Shown here: positions 45,362 to 54,819 of the stretch, piece by piece
Position numbering within the stretch: position 1 is the stretch's first letter
Layout of the letters: every line of letters starts with the position of its first letter
Origin: an uncultured Polaribacter sp.
GTDB lineage: Bacteria; Bacteroidota; Bacteroidia; Flavobacteriales; Flavobacteriaceae
Direction: 5' to 3'
NCBI RefSeq assembly: GCF_947495205.1
Contig: NZ_CANLXV010000007.1
Location: 1 to 64,000 of the forward strand
DNA: 64,000 nucleotides
The notes under the pieces: generated by a model
The model's input: only the letters and a program-made list of their open reading frames with translations
What the model was told of the DNA's origin: nothing
The model's database searches: none
Made by a program: the position numbers and the translations under genes

Positions 45362-48163
45362 TTGAAAAATCGTTTTTATATACCTGTTTTCTTCTTACTT
45401 TTTTGTGCTTGCTTATGTGCACAACAAAACAACATTACCATTAAAGCAAGCTTAAATACAGATAAAAACACAATTGCTATTCAGCAAGAAATAATATATT
45501 TTAACACATCAAATAAACCCTTAAAAGAAATTTATTTAAATAATTGGCCAAATAGTTATAAAGATAGAAAAACACCTTTAGCCAATAGGTTTATAGAAAA
45601 CTTTAAAAGAGCCTTTTATTTTAGTAAACCAAAAGATTTAGGGCATACAAGTATAAAAAACATTACAGTTAATTTTAGTAGCATAAAACACGAAACATTA
45701 GAAAACAAACCAGATGTATTAAAACTTTTTTTAAATACGCCTCTAAAACCTAATGAAAGCAGAAAAATAAACCTTACCTACGTTGTAAAAATTCCAAATT
45801 TAAAATTTACAGATTATGGTCAAAGTAAAAATTTGTATCGCTTAAGATATTGGTACATAACGCCAGCTATTTATAATAAAGATTGGCACTATATGAGCAA
45901 TCTTAATTTAGATGATTTGTATGAAAACTTTACTACTTTTAATATTGAGTTTAAGCTACCCAATAACCTTACGCTTAATACAAGTTTAAACAAAATAAAA
46001 AAAGACAATAACACATACCTGCTTACTGGAAAAAATCAAAAAGATGTTATTGTTTACATTCAAAACAAAAGTAATTTTAAAACCTTTTCTACAGATAAAC
46101 ATACCGTAGAAACTGATATTTTTAATAACGAAATAAATGAAAAAATAACGAAAGATATTTTAAACAGAGAGCTCAGTTATTTAGAAGAATTCTTAGGTCC
46201 TTTGCCTATAGATAAAGTTTTTATTGATGAAGTAATGCGCAGAAAAAGCCCTGTTTATGGTTTAAATCAGCTGCCTAAGTTTATTAGACCTTTTTCTGAT
46301 GTTTTTAAATACGATTTAACACTTTTTAAAGCACTTTCTAAAAGATATATTTCTAAAACACTTTTATTAAACAAAAGGAAAGATTATTGGCTTATAGATG
46401 GTTTGCATAATTATTTAATGATAGAATATGTAAATAAACACTACCCAGAAGTAAAATTACTAGGTAAAATGTCTGATTCTTGGTTCTTAAAACGGTACAA
46501 CATCTCTAAACTTCAGTTCAATAAAAAATACCCTTTTATATACCAATTTACTGCCAGAAAGTTTTTAGATCAAGCGCTTACAACTTCTGCTGATTCATTA
46601 TCTAATTTTAATAGAACCATAGTTAGTCCTTATAAAGCAGGCTTAGGCTTCACATACTTAAGAGGTTTTTTAGGAGATAGCACGTTAAATAAATCTCTAA
46701 AAGAATTTTATCAAAAAAGCAAAAAACAAGCTGCAACCACTGCAGATTTTGAAAACATTTTAACCAAAAATAGTACAAAAGATATCAATTGGTTTTTTAA
46801 AGACTATTTAAAAACAAACAAAAAAATAGATTATAAAATAGAATCTGTGAGCACTAGTAAAGACAGTTTAAAAGTTACTATTAAAAACAAAAGAAACATA
46901 ACAACTCCTGTGGCTTTATATGGCCTTAAAGAAGAAAATATAGTTTTTAAAAAATGGCTTACAGGCATTGATAAAAACCAAACCTACACCCTACCAAAAG
47001 GAGAATTTGACAAATTAGCACTGAATTACGAAAACATTTATCCAGAATACAACACGTTAGACAATTATTTTAATTTAGATAAAAAACTATTTAATAAACC
47101 GTTTAAATTCACCTTAATAAAAGACGTAAAAGCTCCAGATTATAATCAACTTTTTTATCAACCTGTAACTAGATATAACTTTTATGATGGTATAATTTTA
47201 GGATTAAAAATAGATAATAAACCCTTAATTAAAAGAAATTTAGAATTTAAAATTGCTCCTGGTTACGCTTTTAAAAGTAGGAAATTAAGTGGCTCATTCT
47301 CTTTACGTTATAATCAATTTTTTGAAAAAACGAGTATCTATAAAATTGCCTATGGTATTGCTGGTAACACTTTTCAATATGCACCAAACTTATCGTACAG
47401 TTCTTTAAACCCATTTGTAGACATCTCTTTTAAAAGAAAATCTTTAAGAGATGCCACAGAAAAATATATAAGAGCAAAAATAGTGCATATAGACAGGGAA
47501 GTTGTCCAAAATCAATTTTTAACAGATGAAGATAATTATAGTGTATTTAATTTAAGTTATAATTTTATAGACCCTAACATTCTTAATGAAAAAAGATATA
47601 AAATAAATGCAGAGTTTGCCCAAAACTTCTCTAAACTTTCTGCAGATATTAGGTTCAGAAAACTTACCACTTCTAATACACAATTAGATTTTAGAGTTTT
47701 TGCAGGTGCTTTTTTACACAACAATACACAGTCAGATTATTTTAGTTTTGGTTTAGACAGGGCAAACGATTATTTGTTTGAATTAAACTATTTTGGCCGT
47801 TCAGAAAATTCAGGTATTTTTAGCCAACAATTTATTATAGCAGAAGGTGGTTTTAAATCTGTTTTACCTACAAGATTTGCCAACCAATATACGCTGTCTT
47901 TAAACTCTAGCATTGGCCTATGGCGTTGGGCAGAATTTTATAACGGCATTGCTTTTCTAAAAAACAAACAAAGTCCTATTTTCTTTGGTTATGAAAACGG
48001 AATTCGATTTAACTTTATTCATAATATATTTGAATTATATTTTCCACTTTATTCAAATAACGGCTGGGAAATTGGACAAGCATCTTACCCAGAAAAAATA
48101 AGATTCACCTTTACTGGAGATCTTAGAAGAGTAATTAATTTTTTTAGAAGAGGATTTCTATAA
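45362..48163 (+). CDS. M1-peptidase-like pseudoenzyme with C-terminal outer-membrane barrel
   Basis: The 933-residue protein has a signal peptide (PVFFLLFCACLCAQ). Residues about 25-480 follow the M1 aminopeptidase plan: N-terminal beta domain, then a helical domain with WLIDGLHNYL at 343-352, the counterpart of WLNEGLATY. At the zinc site HEXXH, expected at 323-327, the sequence is KALSK, and the distal Glu is Asp346, so no zinc can bind in the normal way. From about residue 590 there are alternating beta-strand patterns rich in Tyr/Phe/Asn ending FFRRGFL, typical of an outer-membrane barrel. Probably a surface or periplasmic binding protein, not a protease. TTG start; a TATATTTG overlapping it is taken as chance. 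Confidence 0.75.
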   Translation: MKNRFYIPVFFLLFCACLCAQQNNITIKASLNTDKNTIAIQQEIIYFNTSNKPLKEIYLNNWPNSYKDRKTPLANRFIENFKRAFYFSKPKDLGHTSIKNITVNFSSIKHETLENKPDVLKLFLNTPLKPNESRKINLTYVVKIPNLKFTDYGQSKNLYRLRYWYITPAIYNKDWHYMSNLNLDDLYENFTTFNIEFKLPNNLTLNTSLNKIKKDNNTYLLTGKNQKDVIVYIQNKSNFKTFSTDKHTVETDIFNNEINEKITKDILNRELSYLEEFLGPLPIDKVFIDEVMRRKSPVYGLNQLPKFIRPFSDVFKYDLTLFKALSKRYISKTLLLNKRKDYWLIDGLHNYLMIEYVNKHYPEVKLLGKMSDSWFLKRYNISKLQFNKKYPFIYQFTARKFLDQALTTSADSLSNFNRTIVSPYKAGLGFTYLRGFLGDSTLNKSLKEFYQKSKKQAATTADFENILTKNSTKDINWFFKDYLKTNKKIDYKIESVSTSKDSLKVTIKNKRNITTPVALYGLKEENIVFKKWLTGIDKNQTYTLPKGEFDKLALNYENIYPEYNTLDNYFNLDKKLFNKPFKFTLIKDVKAPDYNQLFYQPVTRYNFYDGIILGLKIDNKPLIKRNLEFKIAPGYAFKSRKLSGSFSLRYNQFFEKTSIYKIAYGIAGNTFQYAPNLSYSSLNPFVDISFKRKSLRDATEKYIRAKIVHIDREVVQNQFLTDEDNYSVFNLSYNFIDPNILNEKRYKINAEFAQNFSKLSADIRFRKLTTSNTQLDFRVFAGAFLHNNTQSDYFSFGLDRANDYLFELNYFGRSENSGIFSQQFIIAEGGFKSVLPTRFANQYTLSLNSSIGLWRWAEFYNGIAFLKNKQSPIFFGYENGIRFNFIHNIFELYFPLYSNNGWEIGQASYPEKIRFTFTGDLRRVINFFRRGFL

Positions 48164-48279
48164 ACCTAATAGAAAAACATCTTTTTTTTGCATTATTCGT
48201 AATAAAAATCAATTAAAATGATTTTATACTGCAAAATACTTAATAAATATTTATATTTTTAAATATCAACTAAAAAAAC

Positions 48280-48287
48280 TACCTTTG
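48280..48287 (+). promoter_or_regulatory. E1 dehydrogenase promoter -7 box (TACCTTTG)
   Basis: TACCTTTG lies 21 bases before the ATG at 48309, giving a leader of about 15 bases. Confidence 0.6.
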
Positions 48288-48308
48288 CAAAACTTTAAAA
48301 CATAAAAA

Positions 48309-50762
48309 ATGCTTGATAAAACACTTTCTAAAAATAAGACAGACTTATCATTTGAAGATTTTAAAGCTGAAGTTCTGCACGATTATAAAATTGCAAGAAT
48401 AAGCAGAGAATGCAGTTTATTAGGAAGAAGAGAAGTATTAACAGGAAAAGCAAAGTTTGGTATTTTTGGCGATGGTAAAGAAGTACCTCAATTAGCCATG
48501 GCCAAAGCTTTTAAAAAAGGCGATTTTAGATCTGGTTATTACAGAGATCAAACCTTTATGATGGCTTTAGGAGAACTATCTGCCCAACAATTTTTTGCTG
48601 GTTTATATGCGCACACTAACATAGAATTAGAACCCATGTCTGCAGGTAGGCAAATGGGCGGTCACTTTGCAACGCATAGTTTAAATAAAGATGGAAGTTG
48701 GAAAAACTTAACACAACAATACAACTCTAGTTCAGATATTTCACCAACAGCAGCTCAAATGCCACGTTTACTAGGTTTAGCGCAAGCTTCTAAAATTTAT
48801 AGAAACGAAAAAAGCGTACAAAACCAAACTAAATTTTCTATTGCTGGTAATGAAATTGCTTGGGGTACAATTGGTAATGCAAGTACTAGTGAAGGTTTAT
48901 TTTTTGAAACTATAAACGCAGCTGGTGTATTGCAGGTTCCTATGGTTATGAGCGTTTGGGACGATGAATATGGAATTTCTGTACACGCCAAACATCAAAC
49001 TACAAAAGAAAATATTTCAGAAATTTTAAAAGGTTTTCAAAGAGACCCAAAAAATAAAGGTTTTGAAATTTTTGTAGTAAATGGTTGGGATTACGTAAAA
49101 TTAATAGACATTTACAATCAAGCAGCTAAAGTTGCTAGAGAAGCACATGTACCTGTTTTAATTCATGTAAAAGAATTAACACAACCTCAAGGACACTCCA
49201 CATCTGGTTCTCATGAACGCTATAAAAGTATAGATAGATTATCTTGGGAAAAAAAGTATGATTGCATTTCACAAATGCGCGATTGGATTTTAAATTTTGA
49301 ATTAGAAACAGAAACCGGAGAAACCTTAAATTTTGTAGAATCTGAAGAAGAAATTATTCTTCTAGAAAGAGAAGCTAAAAAGATTGTTACCACAGCAAAA
49401 AGAAATGCTTGGAACGAATATTTAAACGAAATTAAGGCAGAACTTACGGTTGCTACTCGTTTATTAGATAGAATAGCCTTAAAAAGTAAAAACAAAAATT
49501 TTATTCTAAAAAATAAGACTGATTTAGAAAAAATTGTAGAGCCTGTAAGAAAAGATATTTTAGTTGCTGCAAGAAAAACACTTCGCTATGTAAAAGATGA
49601 AGATTTTTCTGAAAAAGTAGAATTACAAAACTTTATAAAGAACAGCTTACAAGATGCACACACAAAATATTCATCATTATTACAAAGTGAGAGTAATTTA
49701 AGCCCTTTACATGTAATAGAAAAAAAACCAATTTACGGTCAAAAACAAAATTTAGTTGATGCTAGAATTATAATGAGAGATAATTTTGATGCTTTACTAA
49801 AAAAACATCAGGAACTTGTAATTTTTGGCGAAGATGCAGGCTATATAGGTGACGTAAACCAAGGGTTAGAAGGTTTGCAAGAAAAATATGGAGACATAAG
49901 AATTGCAGATACTGGTATTAGAGAAGCTACAATTATAGGTCAAGGAATTGGTTTAGCAATGCGTGGTTTAAAACCAATAGCAGAAATACAATATTTAGAC
50001 TACTTGTTGTATGCGCTACAAATTATGAGTGATGATTTGGCTACTTTACATTACAGAACTTTTGGTAAACAAAAAGCACCCTTAATTATTAGAACACGTG
50101 GCCATCGATTAGAAGGTATTTGGCATGCAGGTTCACCAATGGGTGGTATTATTAATAATGTGAGAGGAATGCATGTTTTGGTACCTAGAAACATGACAAA
50201 AGCTGCAGGTTTTTACAATACCTTATTAGAAGGTGATGATCCTGCTTTGGTAATAGAATGCTTAAATGGCTATCGCTTAAAAGAAGAATTACCTAAAAAT
50301 TTGGGCGATTTTAAAACACAAATTGGTGTTGTAGAAACCGTAAAAGAAGGGAAAGATATTACCATAGTATCTTACGGTTCTACATTAAGAATTGTACAAG
50401 AAACCGCTAAAGAATTGCAACAAGTAGGCATAGATATAGAAATTATAGATGCACAAAGCTTGCTACCTTTTGATATACATAAAGATTGTGTTAAAAGTTT
50501 AGCCAAAACAAATAAATTATTGGTAATAGATGAAGATGTTCCTGGAGGAGCTTCTGCCTATATTTTGCAAGAAATCCTAGAGAATCAAAATGGTTATCAA
50601 TTTTTAGACAGCAAACCAACAACTTTAACTGCAAAAGCACATAGACCTGCTTATGGCACAGATGGTGATTATTTTTCTAAACCTTCTGCAGAAGATGTTT
50701 TTGAAAAAGTTTACGAACTAATGCATGAAAGTAACCCAAATAAGTTTAAAAGTTTGTATTAA
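48309..50762 (+). CDS. 2-oxoacid dehydrogenase E1, fused alpha and beta subunits
   Basis: The E1 enzyme decarboxylates a 2-oxoacid with thiamine diphosphate and hands the acyl group to the lipoyl E2. Residues about 20-330 are the alpha part (SAGRQMGGHFATH near 112, thiamine-binding GNASTSEGLFFETINAAGVLQVPMVMSVWDDEYGISV near 195-230). Residues about 475-810 are the beta part (FGEDAGYIGDVNQGLEGLQEKYG, DTGIREATIIGQGIGLA, GSPMGGIINNVRG). A linker of about 100 residues joins them. The fused form (817 residues) is common in Bacteroidota and usually called branched-chain or pyruvate dehydrogenase E1; no E2/E3 gene is nearby, so the substrate stays open. Confidence 0.9.
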   Translation: MLDKTLSKNKTDLSFEDFKAEVLHDYKIARISRECSLLGRREVLTGKAKFGIFGDGKEVPQLAMAKAFKKGDFRSGYYRDQTFMMALGELSAQQFFAGLYAHTNIELEPMSAGRQMGGHFATHSLNKDGSWKNLTQQYNSSSDISPTAAQMPRLLGLAQASKIYRNEKSVQNQTKFSIAGNEIAWGTIGNASTSEGLFFETINAAGVLQVPMVMSVWDDEYGISVHAKHQTTKENISEILKGFQRDPKNKGFEIFVVNGWDYVKLIDIYNQAAKVAREAHVPVLIHVKELTQPQGHSTSGSHERYKSIDRLSWEKKYDCISQMRDWILNFELETETGETLNFVESEEEIILLEREAKKIVTTAKRNAWNEYLNEIKAELTVATRLLDRIALKSKNKNFILKNKTDLEKIVEPVRKDILVAARKTLRYVKDEDFSEKVELQNFIKNSLQDAHTKYSSLLQSESNLSPLHVIEKKPIYGQKQNLVDARIIMRDNFDALLKKHQELVIFGEDAGYIGDVNQGLEGLQEKYGDIRIADTGIREATIIGQGIGLAMRGLKPIAEIQYLDYLLYALQIMSDDLATLHYRTFGKQKAPLIIRTRGHRLEGIWHAGSPMGGIINNVRGMHVLVPRNMTKAAGFYNTLLEGDDPALVIECLNGYRLKEELPKNLGDFKTQIGVVETVKEGKDITIVSYGSTLRIVQETAKELQQVGIDIEIIDAQSLLPFDIHKDCVKSLAKTNKLLVIDEDVPGGASAYILQEILENQNGYQFLDSKPTTLTAKAHRPAYGTDGDYFSKPSAEDVFEKVYELMHESNPNKFKSLY

Positions 50763-50781
50763 AAAAACTATTAATCAACAC

Positions 50782-50820
50782 AAAAAGCGTCTAAAATTTA
50801 AATTTTAGACGCTTTTTTTT
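50782..50820 (+). terminator. Terminator of the E1 gene
   Basis: A perfect 36-bp palindrome (50782-50817, arms AAAAAGCGTCTAAAATTT and its complement) followed by T-run. It may work on both strands. Confidence 0.92.
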
Positions 50821-50890
50821 TAACAGAATCATAAGAGAGCATCCTTACTTAATTTAATAAATTTATGCGCTAATTTTAACCAAACTTATA

Positions 50891-53302
50891 ATGCAAAAAT
50901 ATTTTATATGCTCCGTATGTTTTTTAGTTCTATTTAGTTGTTCCCCAAAAAGCAGCACTATTTTAAAAAATCCAAAAGCAATAACGAAAGTTAAAAAAAG
51001 AACTTCAAAAAAATACACAGATTTTGTAAAAAAAGACACAAAAACAGACGAAGGTCTTTTTAAAGTTCATGAAACTAAAAATAATTTCTTATATGAAATA
51101 CCAAAAAATTATTTTGGTAAAGAAATGCTACTAGTTACCAGAATTAAAGAGTTACCTGCAAATTTAGGTGGTGGTTATGTAAACGCAGGCTCTAAAATAA
51201 ATACACAAGTTATTGTTTGGGAAGCTTTCAAAGATAAAATTCTTTTAAAAGTAAAATCTTACAATGCAATTGCCAACGATTCTTTACCAATTTACAAATC
51301 TGTAAAAGCAAATAACTTAGAACCTGTAATTTATGCTTTTGATGTAAAATCTCAAAATCAAGATTCTACAGCTGTTTTAATTGATGTAACAAAATTCTTT
51401 TCATCAGATGTTAAAGCTATTTCTGGTTTACCATCGTCTTTTAGAAGCAGATACCGAGTTAGAAGATTAGATGCTTCAAGAAGCTTTATCAATTCTATTA
51501 AAAGTTACCCAAAAAACATTGAAGTTATTCAAGATTTTTCTTTTGATGCAGATGCACCACCAAGTAATGCAAGCACCAACACCATTACCATGCGTATTAA
51601 TCAATCTATGATTTTACTTCCAGAAAACCCAATGATGCCTAGAGTTTACGACAAAAGAGTTGGTTATTTTTCTATTGGAAACGTAGACTACAGCTCAGAA
51701 GCCTTAAAAGCAGACAACAAAAGATATATTAGACGTTGGCGTTTAGAACCAAAAGATTTAGCTGCGTATAATCGTGGAGAATTGGTAGAACCCATTAAGC
51801 CAATTGTGTATTATTTAGATCCTGCTACTCCAAAAAAGTTAAGAAAATACATACAGCAAGGTGTAAATGATTGGCAAAAAGTATTTGAAACAGCAGGTTT
51901 TAAAAATGCAATTATGGCAAAAATGCCACCAACAAAAGAAGAAGATCCAGAATTTAGTATGGAAGATATTCGTTATTCTTCAATTAGATATGTAGCAAGC
52001 ACCACAAGAAATGCAACTGGCCCAAGTGTTTCTGATCCAAGGTCTGGAGAAATTTTAGAAAGCGATATCATTTGGTATCACAATCATTTACGATCGTACA
52101 GAAACAGGTATTTATTAGAAACTGGGGCTGCAAATCCTTCTGCAAGAACGTTAAACACACCAGATGATGAAATTGGAGAAATGATGCGCATGGTAATATC
52201 ACATGAAGTTGGCCACGCTTTAGGTTTACCTCACAATATGGCAGCTAGCTTTGCTTATAATACAGAAGATTTACGTAATGGTGCTTTCACTCAAAAAAAC
52301 GGAATTGCAGCAACTATTATGGATTATGCTAGATACAATTATGTGGCACAACCAGGAGATAAAAACATTCGTTTTATAAGACAACTAGGCCCTTATGACC
52401 ATTATGCAATCAATTGGGGTTATAGAAAAATACCAAATGTAAAAACACCACAAGAAGAAGTTGCTACTTTAGATAAGTGGATTGAAGAAAAAGCAGAGAA
52501 CCCAATTTACAGATTTGGTGGGCAACGTTTTGATCCTTCTGCACAAACAGAAGGAATTGGAAATGACCAAATAAAATCTAGCACCTATGGTGTAAAAAAT
52601 CTTAAAATTGTTGCGAAAAACTTGCCAAAATGGACATCTAATCAAACCAATAATTATGAAGATTTAAATGAACTTTATGGAGAGTTACTAAGTGTTTGGA
52701 GCAGATATGCTGGCCATGTAGCAGGTAACATAGGTGGCGTTTATGAGTATAATAAAAAACCAAATCAAATTGGAGACATTTATGTACCTGTTTTAAAAGA
52801 AAAACAAAAAGCAGCTTTAAATTGGTTAAATAAAAATGTTTTTGAAACCCCTTATTGGTTGTTGGATAAAAATATTTTAAATAAAATTGATGAGACAGAC
52901 TACACCGATAAATTAGGTCGTTATCAAAAAAGAATATTAAGCACTATTTTAAATACGAACACTTTAAAAAGATTAGTAGAAGCAGAAGTTATTCAAACCA
53001 ATAATTATGCTACAGTAGATATGATTTCTGATTTAAAAACCCATATTTTTTCTGAAACTAAAACTTCAAAAAACGTTGATATTTATAAAAGAAATCTACA
53101 AAAGTATTTTACAAATAGAATGGCAAATTTAATGAATAGCGACAGTGCAAAAGGAAACGATATTACAGCCATTGTAAGAGGAGAATTAAATGCTTTAAAA
53201 TCGCAATTAAATACGGCGCATAAAAAACGAATCAATAAAATAACAAAATACCATTATAAAGACCTTATAGAAATTATTAATAAAACTTTAGAATTTAAAT
53301 AA
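50891..53302 (+). CDS. Zinc-dependent metalloprotease lipoprotein (DUF5117 type)
   Basis: The 803-residue protein has a lipoprotein signal (FLVLFSCSPK, Cys at 17). The central region has the metzincin site HEVGHALGLPH (H438, H442, H448) with E439 as base, and a Met-turn candidate in TIMDYARYNY about 30 residues later. Upstream is a beta-rich domain (about 60-300, with IDVTKFFSSD and DFSFDADAPPSNASTNTITMRINQSMILLP) typical of the DUF5117/DUF5118 family. The C-terminal 250 residues are mostly helical. It should be an envelope-bound protease facing the periplasm or the surface. Its own terminator follows; no partner gene is evident. Confidence 0.88.
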   Translation: MQKYFICSVCFLVLFSCSPKSSTILKNPKAITKVKKRTSKKYTDFVKKDTKTDEGLFKVHETKNNFLYEIPKNYFGKEMLLVTRIKELPANLGGGYVNAGSKINTQVIVWEAFKDKILLKVKSYNAIANDSLPIYKSVKANNLEPVIYAFDVKSQNQDSTAVLIDVTKFFSSDVKAISGLPSSFRSRYRVRRLDASRSFINSIKSYPKNIEVIQDFSFDADAPPSNASTNTITMRINQSMILLPENPMMPRVYDKRVGYFSIGNVDYSSEALKADNKRYIRRWRLEPKDLAAYNRGELVEPIKPIVYYLDPATPKKLRKYIQQGVNDWQKVFETAGFKNAIMAKMPPTKEEDPEFSMEDIRYSSIRYVASTTRNATGPSVSDPRSGEILESDIIWYHNHLRSYRNRYLLETGAANPSARTLNTPDDEIGEMMRMVISHEVGHALGLPHNMAASFAYNTEDLRNGAFTQKNGIAATIMDYARYNYVAQPGDKNIRFIRQLGPYDHYAINWGYRKIPNVKTPQEEVATLDKWIEEKAENPIYRFGGQRFDPSAQTEGIGNDQIKSSTYGVKNLKIVAKNLPKWTSNQTNNYEDLNELYGELLSVWSRYAGHVAGNIGGVYEYNKKPNQIGDIYVPVLKEKQKAALNWLNKNVFETPYWLLDKNILNKIDETDYTDKLGRYQKRILSTILNTNTLKRLVEAEVIQTNNYATVDMISDLKTHIFSETKTSKNVDIYKRNLQKYFTNRMANLMNSDSAKGNDITAIVRGELNALKSQLNTAHKKRINKITKYHYKDLIEIINKTLEFK

Positions 53303-53313
53303 ACCCATTCACC

Positions 53314-53354
53314 AAAAAAAGTCTTTCAAGTTTACGTTTGAAAGACTTTTTTTT
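53314..53354 (+). terminator. Terminator of the metalloprotease gene
   Basis: A stem AAAAAAAGTCTTTCAA / TTGAAAGACTTTTTTT (53314-53329, 53338-53353) with an 8-base loop and T-run. The A-rich 5' side makes it usable for the convergent DUF2851 gene too. Confidence 0.88.
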
Positions 53355-53434
53355 GATACAATAACTACCACTTTTCTACTTTAGTTGAATAAGACATATC
53401 AATTCAAAAATTTTTAGAATAAATAATATTTCTT

Positions 53435-54706
53435 CTATTTCCCTAAAACTTTTAAACCAATTGGACATTCTAAACATCGTTTTGGTGTGCAAAAATTATT
53501 TTTCAACTCCAATAAAGCTTGCGTATCATAAGCATTATTAACCTCTATTTTTAAAGATTTAAATTTAGAAATGATATTATTTTTCTCAGGTTTTATTTGT
53601 TGTAGTAAACTTAAATAAAATTCTTCATTAACTACTCCTGTGCGCTTTTCGTATAAAAATTTTAAAGGTATAATCGTATTTATAACCAAAAGATCTATAA
53701 AAGGTTTTGTTAATTTTTTAGATGAGGATTTAGAAATGGACTCAAAATTATAATGTGTTTTCCAGAACTCATCAATTTCAATAGAAAATAAGGCATAAAA
53801 ATCTTTTAAGTTTTGAATAGCAATTATTTTTGAAAATAGGTTTTGATGCTTTTGAAATAAACCAACCAATTGGGCAATTCTAAGGGTAGGAAAATTATTG
53901 GGACGCATTCTAAAAAATGAAAAAGTGTTTTTAGGAATACTTTCTAAACCAAATTTATGTTTTAAATAGGCATATTCATTTTTTAATTTTTCATAATAAC
54001 TTTCTTGTAAATCTTCTTCTAAAAAACCTGCTTGTCCAAATAAAAGAGCAGAAAATTGTAATTTATTAAAACTAGTTTTTTGAATTATAGAAAATTCTAC
54101 AGATTGTGCCAATCTTAAAAAAGCCTCTCCGTTAATTTTTAAACCAAAATTTTTTGCCAAAAGGCAAAATAAAACTGCCTCAAAATTAGAATTTTCTTTA
54201 TCAAGCAAACCTTTAATTTCTTTGGATTTTCGCTCTAATCTGTTAAAAAATAAGCGTTCTTTCCAATTCACTAAAGTAAAAGCATCTATTTTAGCAATAA
54301 CAGCTTCACAAGCAATCCATTTTTGAGGAGCAAACAATAAACTTCTGTAGTTTTCTAAAACATTTTTTGCCACCAAATCTTTTAATACCAAAGTTGGTAT
54401 TGCTTGGTTATTTTGCCTGTAAATACTTGCATCATTTTCCCAAACCACATGTAAAATAACACTATCATAGTTTTTATCAACCTCATGTTTATGCAAATAC
54501 CAATCCGAAGATTTTATATGAATTTCAACATTACCAGCCCAAGTTTGTTCTGCTATCTTTAATCTTGCGTTTAAAAAGTCTGGCCCCGCATTTGTATTGT
54601 GTAAACCTACTTTTAAAACTTGTAGTTCTTCATGTAAAGTAGTTTTCAAATTTGCATTTGAAAACAATTTATATTTCCATACATAATGTAGAAAATCTTC
54701 ATTCAT
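53435..54706 (-). CDS. DUF2851 family protein
   Basis: A 423-residue soluble protein of unknown function found widely in Bacteroidota. It opens with the family motif FLHYVWKYKLF and LHNTNAGPDFLNARLKI, then EQTWAGNVEIHIKSSDWYLHKHEVDKNYDSVILHVVWEND, whose conserved acid and His residues resemble a nuclease-like fold (inference). At the C-terminus, FCTPKRCLECPIG holds three Cys, possibly a metal site. No signal peptide. It is divergent from the nitroreductase gene. Confidence 0.87.
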   Translation of the reverse strand: MNEDFLHYVWKYKLFSNANLKTTLHEELQVLKVGLHNTNAGPDFLNARLKIAEQTWAGNVEIHIKSSDWYLHKHEVDKNYDSVILHVVWENDASIYRQNNQAIPTLVLKDLVAKNVLENYRSLLFAPQKWIACEAVIAKIDAFTLVNWKERLFFNRLERKSKEIKGLLDKENSNFEAVLFCLLAKNFGLKINGEAFLRLAQSVEFSIIQKTSFNKLQFSALLFGQAGFLEEDLQESYYEKLKNEYAYLKHKFGLESIPKNTFSFFRMRPNNFPTLRIAQLVGLFQKHQNLFSKIIAIQNLKDFYALFSIEIDEFWKTHYNFESISKSSSKKLTKPFIDLLVINTIIPLKFLYEKRTGVVNEEFYLSLLQQIKPEKNNIISKFKSLKIEVNNAYDTQALLELKNNFCTPKRCLECPIGLKVLGK

Positions 54707-54792
54707 AGTTTTTTGTTTTCAAGGTACAAAAAAATTGATACTTCTATCAATTTATACAATTAACAACAATCATTAAACCAAGAATATTGTGG

Positions 54793-54800
54793 TATTTTTG
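54793..54800 (+). promoter_or_regulatory. Nitroreductase promoter -7 box (TATTTTTG)
   Basis: TATTTTTG lies 19 bases before the ATG at 54820 and shows that a TTG at 54787 cannot be the start. Confidence 0.6.
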
Positions 54801-54819
54801 CATTTCTAAATTTACGGAA

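Noticed and set aside
45357-45364. TATATTTG as promoter of the M1-like gene
   Set aside because: It overlaps the TTG start and would begin transcription inside the signal peptide. No later start codon keeps the signal peptide, so the box is more likely chance or the true start differs.
54787-54819. TTG start for the nitroreductase
   Set aside because: It lies upstream of the TATTTTTG box; the family begins at the ATG at 54820.
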